Assembly (NCBI GenBank): GCA_031177685.1
Contig: JAPSGI010000001.1
Span: 1 to 64,000, forward strand
DNA: 64,000 nucleotides
Reading direction: 5' to 3'
Source of the DNA: Solirubrobacteraceae bacterium
GTDB lineage: Bacteria; Actinomycetota; Thermoleophilia; Solirubrobacterales; Solirubrobacteraceae
Shown piece after piece: positions 52,976 to 61,427 of this stretch. How positions within the stretch are numbered: the first letter of the stretch is position 1; each line of letters opens with the position of its first letter. Position numbers and translations under genes: made by a program. The notes below the pieces were generated by a model, which had not been told where the DNA came from, made no database searches, and worked only from the letters and a program-made list of their open reading frames with translations.

Positions 52976-54697
52976 ATGACGACGATCGAGAAGCTCCGGC
53001 TCCAGAACTACGAGGTCTGGGAGAACATCGCGCCTTCGTGGGAGCGGCGGCGGGCATTCGTCGAGCGCGCCGGCGCGCCGGTGCGTGACTGGATGGTGAG
53101 GGAGCTCGCGCCACGGCCGGGGGACACCGTGCTCGAGCTCGCCGCGGGCGTCGGCGAGACCGGGTTCGAGGCGGCTCGCATCGTGGGCGCCGGAGGCCGC
53201 CTGATCTCGAGCGACTTCTCCCCGGCGATGCTCGACGCCGCGCGCCGCCGTGGCGGCGAGCTCGGCGTCGACAACGTGGACTACAGGGTGATCGACGCCG
53301 AGCGCATCGAGCTCGAGTCCGGCTCGGTCGACGGGGTGCTCTGTCGCTATGCCTACATGCTGATGGCCGACCCGGCCGCGGCGCTCGCGGAGGCCCATCG
53401 CGTGCTGCGCCCCGGCGGGCGCCTGGCGCTGGCGGTGTTCGGCGCGCCGCAGCGCAATCCGTTCTTCGCGCTGGTCGCGATGAAGCTGGCCCAGCGCGGC
53501 CACCTCCCCCCGCCCGACCCCGAGGGCCCGGGCCTGTTCGGCATGGCGAGCCCGGAGCGCACGACCCGGCTGCTCGAGGCGGCGGGCTTCGACGAGGTGC
53601 GCGTCGAGGAGCTGCCGGCTCCGCGCTTCGGCTTCGCCGACGTGGACGAGTACCTGACCACGGTGGCCGACACCGCCGGGCCGCTCGCGTTGGCGCTGCG
53701 GGGCCTTCCGGACGACGAGCGCGCGCAGATCAAGTCCGAGCTGGAGGAGGCCTTCGCGCCCTTCGCCACCGACGGCGGCTACGAGCTGCCCGGTCTCACG
53801 CTCGCCGTGGTGGCGACGAAGCCGGGGACGAAGACGGCGTCGAACCCCCGCTCGCAGCTCCTCGCAGGGATTCCCGTCGCCGAGCGGCGGCTCGAGCTGG
53901 CCGGGATCCCGACGGCCGTCCTCGAGGGCGGTGCGGGGCCGCCGGTCGTCCTCCTGCACGGGCCCGGCGAGTCCGCCCCGAACTGGCGGTGGGTCATCCC
54001 GCAGCTCGTGGAGACGCACCGCGTGATCGCACCGGACCTGCCCGCCCACGGCTCCACGGCGGCGCCGGACGACGGGCTGGGAGCCGAGCGCGTGCTCGGC
54101 TGGCTCGGCGCGCTGATCGAACGCACGTGCGACTCGCCGCCGGCGCTCGTCGGGCATGTGCTCGGCGGCGCGATCGGCGCCCGCTTCGCGATCGCGGCCG
54201 GCGAGCGCCTCAGCCGCCTGGTGCTCGTCGACTCCCTCGGCCTCGCCCGCTTCCGCCCGTCCGCCCGGTTCGCGCTCGGGCTGGTCGGCTTCGTGACGAG
54301 GCCGAGCGAGCGCAGCTACGACCGGTTCATGCGCCAGTGCAGCTACGACCTCGACGCGCTGCGCGAGCGGATGGGCGAGGAATGGGAGCCGTTCGCCTAC
54401 TACAACCTGGAGCTCGCGCGCGCGCCGAACGCGAAGGTCGCGGGCAAGCTGCTGCGCCGCCTCGGCATCCCGCCGATCCCGCCGGAGGAGCTGGCGCGCA
54501 TCGCCGTCCCCACCAGCCTGATCTGGGGCCGCCACGACCGCGCCAACCGGCTGGAGGTAGCGCAGGCGGCCCACGACCGCTACGGGTGGCCGCTGCACGT
54601 GATCGAGGACTCCGCCGACGATCCGGCACGCGACCAACCCGAGGCCTTCCTGCGGGCACTGCATGTCGCGCTCGGCAGGACGGTGACGGCCACGTAG
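52976..54697 (+). CDS. Methyltransferase fused to an inactive alpha/beta hydrolase
   Basis: 573 residues from ATG. Residues about 1-285: class I SAM methyltransferase ('VLELAAGVGETGFEAARIVG', 'LISSDFSPAMLDAARRRGGE', 'EAHRVLRPGGRLALAVFG'). Residues about 290-573: alpha/beta hydrolase fold ('VVLLHGPGESAPNWRWVIPQ', 'PTSLIWGRHDRANRLEVAQA'). The nucleophile elbow reads GHVLGG, so V395 replaces Ser, and the catalytic His position is D548 (VIEDSADDPARDQ). The hydrolase half therefore looks catalytically dead and may bind a ligand or partner. The 3' end contains direct-repeat copy 2. Confidence 0.87.
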   Translation: MTTIEKLRLQNYEVWENIAPSWERRRAFVERAGAPVRDWMVRELAPRPGDTVLELAAGVGETGFEAARIVGAGGRLISSDFSPAMLDAARRRGGELGVDNVDYRVIDAERIELESGSVDGVLCRYAYMLMADPAAALAEAHRVLRPGGRLALAVFGAPQRNPFFALVAMKLAQRGHLPPPDPEGPGLFGMASPERTTRLLEAAGFDEVRVEELPAPRFGFADVDEYLTTVADTAGPLALALRGLPDDERAQIKSELEEAFAPFATDGGYELPGLTLAVVATKPGTKTASNPRSQLLAGIPVAERRLELAGIPTAVLEGGAGPPVVLLHGPGESAPNWRWVIPQLVETHRVIAPDLPAHGSTAAPDDGLGAERVLGWLGALIERTCDSPPALVGHVLGGAIGARFAIAAGERLSRLVLVDSLGLARFRPSARFALGLVGFVTRPSERSYDRFMRQCSYDLDALRERMGEEWEPFAYYNLELARAPNAKVAGKLLRRLGIPPIPPEELARIAVPTSLIWGRHDRANRLEVAQAAHDRYGWPLHVIEDSADDPARDQPEAFLRALHVALGRTVTAT

Positions 54698-54699
54698 CG
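54668..54699 (+). repeat. 32-base direct repeat, copy 2
   Basis: Last codons and stop of the fusion gene; one mismatch from 50961-50992. The two copies enclose tRNA-Ser(CGA), the LuxR gene and the fusion gene (3.7 kb). Confidence 0.8.
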
Positions 54700-54731
54700 C
54701 GGGGAGCCCCGGCTCGAAATACTGCGCACCG

Positions 54732-54908
54732 ATGCCGGGGGATGTCGTGGAGCTGGTGCGCCGATGGATGGAGGAGCTGGACCGGGAAGGCACTCCGCCG
54801 CTCGATCTCTGCCACGGGGAGGCGGTGGTGACCGTCCAGCGCGTGCGCGGGCAATCGAGCCATACGGGCCTGGAGCTGGATCTCCGCTGGGCGGCAGCGC
54901 TGACGTCG
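54732..54908 (+). pseudogene. SnoaL-like gene remnant
   Basis: ATG 54732 opens with 'VVELVRRWMEELDREGTPPL', the usual SnoaL-like first helix, then jumps to 'VQRVRGQSSHTGLELDLRWA', which fits the C-terminal strands. The middle of the domain is missing, so this looks like an internally deleted SnoaL-like gene. It precedes the STAS gene on the other strand. Confidence 0.5.
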
Positions 54909-54916
54909 CGGCCGCG

Positions 54917-55246
54917 TCAGCCGTCTGAACTGGCGTCGTCCACGATCGGGATCCGCTCGCCGATCCGGCACAGCTCGAGGACCTGCCGGACGGCGGGCTG
55001 GGGCTGCTCGATCGCCACGGACCAGCCCTCCGAGCGAGCGCGCATGTCCAGGCTCATCAGCACGCGGATCCCCGACGAATCGATGAAGGACAGGTCGCGG
55101 ACGTCCATCACGACGCGCGAGCCGCTGGCCACGGCGCCGACGGCCTCCTCGACCGCGTCCACGACCGACACGTCGAGCTCGCCGCGCAGCGCGAGCCTGA
55201 TCTCGTCGTCGGTGGCGATGCGGTCGACGTGGAAGCCCTGCTGCAT
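54917..55246 (-). CDS. STAS-domain anti-anti-sigma factor
   Basis: 109 residues from ATG. SpoIIAA/RsbV-like: 'IRLALRGELDVSVVDAVEEA', phosphorylation-site Ser in 'LSFIDSSGIRVLMSLDMRAR'. Phosphorylation would control binding to an anti-sigma kinase. Directly follows the PP2C gene with no gap, implying that phosphatase dephosphorylates it. The kinase and sigma factor are not in the window. Confidence 0.92.
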   Translation of the reverse strand: MQQGFHVDRIATDDEIRLALRGELDVSVVDAVEEAVGAVASGSRVVMDVRDLSFIDSSGIRVLMSLDMRARSEGWSVAIEQPQPAVRQVLELCRIGERIPIVDDASSDG

Positions 55247-56533
55247 CTACCGGACCACCTCGAGCGCGAGCGCGGCCGCGTCGTCGCGCGCCGTCACCTC
55301 GGGCGAGTCGAGCAGCTCGCGCAGCTGCGCGACGAGACCCGCGGCGGTCCGGGGGCGGGCGTCCTGCAGGCGGCGCAGGAGCCCGCCCGAGCCGAGCAGC
55401 CCCTCAGGGGTGCGCACGTCGGTGAGGCCGTCGGTGTAGAGCAGGAGCAGGTCGCCGGGCGAGAGCTGGACGCGGTCGTCGCGCAGCGAGAAGTCCGGGC
55501 GCCAGCCGGCCGGTGGGCCGGACGCGCCGATCTGCGTCGCCGAGCCGTCGGCGCGCAGTACGAGCGCGGGCGGATGGCCGGCGCTGGCCACGCTGACCGA
55601 GAGGCCGTCGGTGTCGCGGCGCGCGAACGCGAGCAGCAGCGTGCAGAAGTGCTCGAGCTCGGCCTCCTTGCGGCCGAGCAGCATGGCCCGGTTCACCGTC
55701 TGCAGCACCTCGCTCGGTGCCGTGGCCGACAGCGATGCCGAGCGGACCGTGTGGCGTCCCAAGGCCGTGACCGCGGCGGCCTTCGGGCCCTTGCCGCTGA
55801 CGTCGCCCACCGCCAGGACGAGCGTGCCGTCGTTCGCGCCGCCGACCTCGAAGGCGTCGTAGAAGTCGCCCCCGACCTCGTGGCCCACCGCGGGCACGTA
55901 CAGCGAGTCCAGCTCGAGCCCCTCGACCGTCGGAACCTCGGGAGGCAGCAGGCTCGTCTGCAGCGAGCGTGCGAGCGTCTCGGCCTGGTGGCGCAGCCGG
56001 TGCTCCTCGGCGATCGCCCGGCGCGCGGCGAGCCGCAGCTCGAGCTCGTCCATCACGATCGCGGCCATGTCGGCCAGCGTGGCGGCCTCCTGCGCGGGAA
56101 GCTCGCGCGGCGCCACGTCGATCACGCACAGGGTCCCGAGCTTGAATCCGTCGTGCGTGACGAGGGGCGCGCCGGCGTAGAAGCGCAGTCCCAGCTCGCC
56201 GGCGACGAGCGGGTTGGCGAGCGTGCGCGGGTCGGTCGCCGCGTTCTCGACGATCCACGGATCGTTCTGCAGGATCGCCGACGCGCACAGGCCGGGGTCG
56301 CGCCCGATCTCGTCCACCTCGATGCCGTGGTGGGACTTGAACCAGATGCGGTCCTCGTCCACGATGCTCACGATCGCGATCGGCACCTCGAAGTGCGCGG
56401 CCGCCACGGCGGTGATCCGGTCGAACGCGCCGTCGGGCGGCGTGTCGAGGACGTCGTAGCGCCGGATCGCCTCCAGGCGCTGCGGCTCGTCGTCCGGGAC
56501 CGGCACCCGCAGGGTGGCTTCTCCGCTCGCCAT
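55247..56533 (-). CDS. GAF-PP2C (SpoIIE-type) phosphatase
   Basis: 428 residues from ATG 56533. N-terminal GAF domain (about 15-165, 'YDVLDTPPDGAFDRITAVAA', 'FYAGAPLVTHDGFKLGTLCV'), coiled-coil linker ('AIAEEHRLRHQAETLARSLQ'), then a SpoIIE PP2C domain from about 200 with metal motifs 'GHEVGGDFYDAF', 'AVGDVSGKGPKAAAV' and 'LLLYTDGLTDVR'. It would dephosphorylate the STAS protein encoded right after it, in response to a GAF ligand or redox/light signal. Confidence 0.92.
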   Translation of the reverse strand: MASGEATLRVPVPDDEPQRLEAIRRYDVLDTPPDGAFDRITAVAAAHFEVPIAIVSIVDEDRIWFKSHHGIEVDEIGRDPGLCASAILQNDPWIVENAATDPRTLANPLVAGELGLRFYAGAPLVTHDGFKLGTLCVIDVAPRELPAQEAATLADMAAIVMDELELRLAARRAIAEEHRLRHQAETLARSLQTSLLPPEVPTVEGLELDSLYVPAVGHEVGGDFYDAFEVGGANDGTLVLAVGDVSGKGPKAAAVTALGRHTVRSASLSATAPSEVLQTVNRAMLLGRKEAELEHFCTLLLAFARRDTDGLSVSVASAGHPPALVLRADGSATQIGASGPPAGWRPDFSLRDDRVQLSPGDLLLLYTDGLTDVRTPEGLLGSGGLLRRLQDARPRTAAGLVAQLRELLDSPEVTARDDAAALALEVVR

Positions 56534-56633
56534 GGGCGCTGGACTGTAGCGAGCATTTCGCGAACTTGATGCTTCGGCGCCGAAATCCGGTGTGGGCAGG
56601 GATGCGTGCAGCGCAGCACGGCATACTCGCGAC

Positions 56634-58208
56634 GTGCGAACGGCCCACGCCTCCGACGTTCGCCTGGCGGAGTTGATCGCCGCGCTGTCCCTTGCCACCG
56701 ACCTCGGACTGGGGCAGCCGATGGAGCACGTGCTGCGCTCGTGCCGGATCGCTCTGCGCCTCGCCGAGGAGGTCGGCTGCGACGAGGACGAGCGCGCCGT
56801 CACCTACTACGTCGCGCTGCTGGCGTGGATCTGCTGCCACGCCGACGCCTACGAGCAGGCGGCCTGGTTCGGCGACGACATCGTGCTGCGGGCCGGGACC
56901 TACGACGTCGACATGGCGGGGCTGCCCGCGCTGATGTTCATGCTGCGCCATGCCGGCGCGGGCAGCGCGCCCCTGCGCCGCCTGCGGACCGCCGGCGCGC
57001 TGGTCGCGAGCGGCGGCAAGCAGATCGAGCAGTGGGACATGACGCACTGCACGCTGGCTGGCCTGTTCGCCCTGCGGCTGGGGCTCGGCCCGGAGGTCCG
57101 CGACCCGCTGCTGCAGGTCTTCGAGCGCTGGGACGGCCGCGGCGCGCCGCAGGGACTGGCGCGCGAGCAGCTCGGCCTCCCGGTGCGGCTCGTGCACCTG
57201 GCGGAGATCGTCGAGGTCTTCCATCGCCGGGGCGGAGTGGCGGCCGCGGTCGCCGTGGCGCGCGATCGCCGCGGCACCCAGTTCGACCCCGCGCTCGTGG
57301 AGAGCTTCACCGCGAACGCGAGCCGGCTGCTCGGCGGCCTCGACGACGGGTCCAGCTGGGACGCGGTGATCGCCGCCGAGCCGGGGCTGCGCCCTCGCCT
57401 GCTCGGCGACCAGCTGGACGGCGCCCTGGAGGCGATGGCGGACTTCGCAGACCTGAAGTCGCCGCACACGGCGGGGCATTCGCGCGGCGTGGCGGCGCTC
57501 GCGGCCGAGGCGGCGCGCACCCTGGGCCTGCCGGCGGCCGAGGTCACCGACCTGCGCCGGGCCGGGCTCGTGCACGACCTCGGGCGCATGGGCGTCTCGA
57601 ACACGATCTGGGACAAGCCCGGACCGCTGTCGGCTGCGGAGCTCGAACGCGTGCGCCTGCATCCCTATTTGACGGAGCGCATCCTCGCCGCGTCACCGGG
57701 CCTCGCCGCCATCGGCGCGACGGCCGCGCTGCACCACGAGCGCCTCGACGGCTCCGGCTACCCGCGCGGCCTGAGCGCGAGCGCGCTCGGGCAGGGAGCC
57801 CGCGTCCTCGCCGCCGCCGACGCCTATCACGCGATGACCGAGCCGCGCGCGCGCCGCCCGGCGCTCTCGTCCGAGGAGGCCGCGACGCAACTGCGCGACG
57901 AGGTTCGGGTGGGGCGGCTCGACGGCGAGGCCGTCAACGCGGTCCTGCGCGCCGCGGGCCACCGCGTGCGCGGGCGGCGCGAGTGGCCGGCCGGACTCAC
58001 CGCCCGCGAGGCGGAGGTGCTGGGGCTGCTCGCGCGCGGCCACTCCAACAAGGAGATCGCCGGCCGGCTCTTCCTCAGCCCGAAGACCGTCGGCAACCAC
58101 GTCGAGCACATCTACGCGAAGATCGGCGTCTCCAGCCGGGCCGCCGCGACGCTCTTCGCCACGCAGCACGGACTGGTGGGCGCCTTCGAGCCGGTGCAGG
58201 CGAAATGA
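56634..58208 (+). CDS. Tandem HD domain protein with C-terminal LuxR HTH
   Basis: 524 residues from GTG 56634. First HD-like unit (about 20-190) is degenerate: the HD pair is lost ('[15 protein letters not shown]') though '[13 protein letters not shown]' recalls the GYP region. Second unit (about 270-430) is intact HD-GYP: '[11 protein letters not shown]', '[20 protein letters not shown]' and '[15 protein letters not shown]'. A LuxR helix-turn-helix follows ('[20 protein letters not shown]', '[20 protein letters not shown]'). It may link c-di-GMP hydrolysis or binding with transcription. Divergent from the PP2C gene. Confidence 0.88.
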   Translation: MRTAHASDVRLAELIAALSLATDLGLGQPMEHVLRSCRIALRLAEEVGCDEDERAVTYYVALLAWICCHADAYEQAAWFGDDIVLRAGTYDVDMAGLPALMFMLRHAGAGSAPLRRLRTAGALVASGGKQIEQWDMTHCTLAGLFALRLGLGPEVRDPLLQVFERWDGRGAPQGLAREQLGLPVRLVHLAEIVEVFHRRGGVAAAVAVARDRRGTQFDPALVESFTANASRLLGGLDDGSSWDAVIAAEPGLRPRLLGDQLDGALEAMADFADLKSPHTAGHSRGVAALAAEAARTLGLPAAEVTDLRRAGLVHDLGRMGVSNTIWDKPGPLSAAELERVRLHPYLTERILAASPGLAAIGATAALHHERLDGSGYPRGLSASALGQGARVLAAADAYHAMTEPRARRPALSSEEAATQLRDEVRVGRLDGEAVNAVLRAAGHRVRGRREWPAGLTAREAEVLGLLARGHSNKEIAGRLFLSPKTVGNHVEHIYAKIGVSSRAAATLFATQHGLVGAFEPVQAK

Positions 58209-58255
58209 GGCGGATGCCCCATGCGCGCCCCGGCGGCCCCGGATAGGGTCGCCAC

Positions 58256-58618
58256 ATGAGCGAAAAGGTCGTAATCAACCTGGCCACGGGGCTCGAGGAC
58301 ACCGAGCGGGTCACCGTCGCCTTCCTGGTGGGCGGCGCCGCCGCCCAGCAGGGCAAGCAGGTGGCGATGTTCCTCACCAAGGAGGCCGTTCGCCTCGCGC
58401 TGCCCGGCATGGCCGAGGCGGTCGCGTGCGACGGCTGCCCGCCGCTGGCGCGGCTGTTCGAGCAGTACGCGGAGGGCGGCGGCGAGCTGCTCGTCTGCCC
58501 GATCTGCTTCCAGGCGCGCAAGCTCGACGACGGGCAGCTGGTGTCCAACGCGCGCCTCGCCGGCGCCACTCCCCTGTGGGAGTGGATCGGCGACGGGGCC
58601 ACCGTCTTCAGCTACTGA
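58256..58618 (+). CDS. DsrE-family protein
   Basis: 120 residues from ATG. 'KVVINLATGLEDTERVTVAF' and 'KQVAMFLTKEAVRLALPG' are DsrE-like; Cys in 'ACDGCPPL' and 'LLVCPICFQARKLDD' may act as redox or sulfur-carrier sites. DsrE-type proteins move sulfur or sense it. Its stop overlaps the start of the FAD oxidase (TGATG). Confidence 0.85.
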   Translation: MSEKVVINLATGLEDTERVTVAFLVGGAAAQQGKQVAMFLTKEAVRLALPGMAEAVACDGCPPLARLFEQYAEGGGELLVCPICFQARKLDDGQLVSNARLAGATPLWEWIGDGATVFSY

Positions 58619-59991
58619 TGGACGAGGTCGTCGAGCGCGCAGGCCACGAGCTGGTCCGGCCGGGGGACGAGCCCTACGACCGGCTGCGGGCGGTCTGGAA
58701 CGGGATGATCGACCGCCGTCCCGCGGCGATCGCTCCCTGCGCGACGCCCGAGGACGTGGTGTCCGCGCTGCGCTTCGCGCGGGAGAACGACCTGCTCGTC
58801 GCCGTGCGCGGGGGCGGGCACGGCGTGGCCGGTCACGCGGTGTGCGAGGGCGGGCTGGTGATCGACCTCTCGCCGATGAAGCGGGTGGAGGTGGACGCCG
58901 AGCGGCGGACCGTGCGCGCCGGGGGCGGCTGCACCCTGGGCGAGGTCGACGCCGAGACCCAGCGGCACGGGCTCGCGACCGCGCTCGGCGTGGTCACCGA
59001 GACCGGCATCGCCGGGTTGACGCTCTCCGGCGGGATGGGCTGGCTGCGTCGCAAGCACGGCCTGAGCTGCGACAACCTGGTCTCCGCGCAGGTGGTGTGC
59101 GCCGACGGCTCCGTGGTGACGGCCAGCGAGAGCGAGCACGAGGACCTCTTCTGGGCGATTCGCGGCGGCGGCGGCAACTTCGGCGTCGTCACGTCGTTCG
59201 AGTACCGCCTGCATCCCGTCGGGCCGGAGGTCTTCGTCTGCTTCGTGCTGTACCCGGCGAGCCGCGCGCAGGAGGTCCTCGAGGCCTGCGACCGCTACCT
59301 GGGCGAGGCGGGCGACGAGGTCAGCCCGCTCGGCGTGTTGGGTCGTACGCCCCCGGTGCCGGAGGTCCCGGCGCACCGCCACGGCGAGCCGTACGTGGCG
59401 CTGCTCGCCGTGCACCCGGGCGACGCCGCCACCGGCGAGGGAGCGCTCGCGCCGCTGCGCGGCCTGGGCGACCCGATCGCCGACTTCAGCGGCGCCATGC
59501 CCTACACGGCGGCGCAGTCGATCCTCGACGAGGACTACCCGGACGGGTGGCGCTACTACTGGAAGTCGCTGAACGTCGCGCGGCTGGACGGCGAGGCGAT
59601 CGACCGGCTGGTGGCGCACGCCGCCCGCGCCCCGTCGGACCACTCGACGATCGACGTCTGGTACCAGGGGGGCGCGATGGGACGGGTCGGCGACTCCGAT
59701 ACGGCCTTCCCCAACCGGCGCGCGCCCTACCTGCTGGGCGTCGAGGCCAACTTCGAGGAGCCGTCCGGCGCGGAGGAGAACGTCGCCTGGGTCCGCGAGG
59801 TGATCGCGGACATGCGCCCGTTCTCCGACGGCGGCGTCTACCTCAACTTCCCCGGCTTCATGGAGGACGACGAGGAGATGCGCCGCGAGGGCTACGGCGC
59901 CAACTACGACCGCCTGGCGGCGATCAAGGCGCGCTACGACCCGGCGAACGTGTTCCGGCTCAACGCCAACGTCGAGCCGCGCGCCGGCTAG
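58618..59991 (+). CDS. Berberine-bridge-type FAD oxidoreductase
   Basis: 457 residues from ATG. PCMH FAD domain with the FAD-linking His in 'VAVRGGGHGVAGHAVCEGGL', then 'VTETGIAGLTLSGGMGWLRR' and 'FWAIRGGGGNFGVVTSFEYR'. C-terminal BBE domain: 'YGANYDRLAAIKARYDPANV'. The Cys that makes a second covalent FAD link in true BBEs is not seen at the GIAG position. Translationally coupled to the DsrE gene. Substrate unknown. Confidence 0.9.
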   Translation: MDEVVERAGHELVRPGDEPYDRLRAVWNGMIDRRPAAIAPCATPEDVVSALRFARENDLLVAVRGGGHGVAGHAVCEGGLVIDLSPMKRVEVDAERRTVRAGGGCTLGEVDAETQRHGLATALGVVTETGIAGLTLSGGMGWLRRKHGLSCDNLVSAQVVCADGSVVTASESEHEDLFWAIRGGGGNFGVVTSFEYRLHPVGPEVFVCFVLYPASRAQEVLEACDRYLGEAGDEVSPLGVLGRTPPVPEVPAHRHGEPYVALLAVHPGDAATGEGALAPLRGLGDPIADFSGAMPYTAAQSILDEDYPDGWRYYWKSLNVARLDGEAIDRLVAHAARAPSDHSTIDVWYQGGAMGRVGDSDTAFPNRRAPYLLGVEANFEEPSGAEENVAWVREVIADMRPFSDGGVYLNFPGFMEDDEEMRREGYGANYDRLAAIKARYDPANVFRLNANVEPRAG

Positions 59992-60812
59992 CGGAGCGGC
60001 CCGCGCGCGACGCGGGCGCGGAAGTCGGCGAGCGACTCGGCCAGCGGGTCGACCGCCTCGATCCACCACGTCGCGCCGGCATGCGCGTACTCGTCCACGG
60101 TCTCGGGCGTGCGCGCCTGCGTGGCGGCGAACGCGATGAGGTCGAACGGCTCGTCCGACGTTCGGTGCGCCGCCACGTAGTCCCGGCACGCGCGCAGGTC
60201 TTCCGGGGAGAGCTCCTTCATCAGGTGGCCGCGGGTCAGGGGCAGGGCGCCGTCGAAGCGCGCCGCGCGGCGGAAGGGCGGCCGGTTGGGCCAGAACCCG
60301 GCGACCCAGATGGGAATGCGCGGCCGCTGCACCGGCGTCGGGCGCAGGGCGGCGCCCGTGACCGTGAAGCGCTCGCCGGCGTGCTCGACGGGCTCGCCGG
60401 TCCACAGCGCGGTGAGGACCTCCAGGCCCTCGTCCAGGACGCCGGCCAGCTCCGGTGGCGGCGCGCCCTCGCCGAAGGGCACGATGTCGCCGCCCGCCCC
60501 GAGTCCCACGCCGATCACCAGGCGCCCGCCCGAGAGCCGATCCAGCGTCGCGGACTCCTTGGCCAGCTTCCACGGCCGCCGGCGGGCCAGCGGCGTCACC
60601 AGCGCGCCGAAGCGCACGCGCTGGGTGGCCAGCGCGATCGCGGTCAGCGCGACGGTCGTGTCGGCCAGGTCGCTGCCCGGCACGGGCGCCCACGCCAGGT
60701 GGTCCCAGATGAAGAAGCCGTCCCATCCGGCGGCCTCGGCCTCGCCGGCCAGGGCCGCGAGCGTGGGCACGTCGTACTCGCCGAAGGTGGGGACGTACAC
60801 GCCGAAGCGCAT
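59988..60812 (-). CDS. LLM-class (F420-type) oxidoreductase
   Basis: 274 residues from ATG. Luciferase-like fold: 'FGVYVPTFGEYDVPTLAALA', 'GFFIWDHLAW', 'VRFGALVTPLARRRPWKLAK', 'LDRLSGGRLVIGVGLGAGGD' and 'IPIWVAGFW'. In actinobacteria such proteins often use F420. Convergent with the FAD oxidase, overlapping by 4 bases. Confidence 0.9.
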   Translation of the reverse strand: MRFGVYVPTFGEYDVPTLAALAGEAEAAGWDGFFIWDHLAWAPVPGSDLADTTVALTAIALATQRVRFGALVTPLARRRPWKLAKESATLDRLSGGRLVIGVGLGAGGDIVPFGEGAPPPELAGVLDEGLEVLTALWTGEPVEHAGERFTVTGAALRPTPVQRPRIPIWVAGFWPNRPPFRRAARFDGALPLTRGHLMKELSPEDLRACRDYVAAHRTSDEPFDLIAFAATQARTPETVDEYAHAGATWWIEAVDPLAESLADFRARVARGPLR

Positions 60813-60837
60813 CCGAGGCGACCGTACACCACGCGAC

Positions 60838-61371
60838 TCAGTCCGACAGCTCGGCTTCGACCTCGTCCAGCCACTCGAGGTGGAGCTCCAAGAGCCGGCG
60901 CAGGAAGGTCGTCACCAGCAGCAGGTACTTCGCGCGGTGGGGGTAGTCGCGCGCGGTGACCTCGCTCTGCGCGACTCGGGTCATGAGGTCGGCGATGTCG
61001 TCGCGCAGCGTGGCGATCCCCTCGCGCGTCGCCGCCTCGCCCACCAGGTCCGCGATCAGCAGGCGCCCCAGGACCTCGCTCTTGAGCGGCGTGAAGGTGA
61101 CCGGCGTGCGCGCCCACTCGCGCAGCGCGTGCAGGCCCTTGTCGGTGAGCGTGTACACCGTGCGCTCGCGCGTCTTGCCGGGCTCCGTGCGCGCCTCCAG
61201 GTAGCCGAGGGATGCCAGCCGCTTGGGCTCGACGTAGTACCGGCTCTCCCCGGCCCAGGCGAGGAGGCGGCCGCGGCGCGCCATTCGCAGCAGGTCGTGC
61301 GCGCCCGCGCCGGTGCGGCCGACGAGGCCGAGGATCTCGTAGGAGAAGAGGTTGAGGTCGTCACTTGACAA
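60838..61371 (-). CDS. PadR-family regulator
   Basis: 177 residues from TTG 61371. Winged helix 'FSYEILGLVGRTGAGAHDLL', 'ESRYYVEPKRLASLGYLEAR' and wing 'KTRERTVYTLTDKGLHALRE', then a C-terminal helical dimer domain. PadR proteins repress genes for stress or export; here the likely target is the divergent methyltransferase. The start lies inside the tandem repeat described next. Confidence 0.88.
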   Translation of the reverse strand: MSSDDLNLFSYEILGLVGRTGAGAHDLLRMARRGRLLAWAGESRYYVEPKRLASLGYLEARTEPGKTRERTVYTLTDKGLHALREWARTPVTFTPLKSEVLGRLLIADLVGEAATREGIATLRDDIADLMTRVAQSEVTARDYPHRAKYLLLVTTFLRRLLELHLEWLDEVEAELSD

Positions 61372-61411
61372 AGCTATGCTCCATAGTTATAAAGCTGTGA
61401 ACCATAGTTTA
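61370..61411. promoter_or_regulatory. Tandem 21-base direct repeat, candidate PadR operator
   Basis: Two adjacent 21-base units (61370-61390 and 61391-61411) share AAAGCT and CCATAGTT and agree at 17 of 21 positions. The period is two helical turns, so two dimers could bind one face. It is very AT-rich for this genome and covers the padR start and the methyltransferase promoter. Confidence 0.6.
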
Positions 61412-61427
61412 GTGGGAGGAGCGGACG

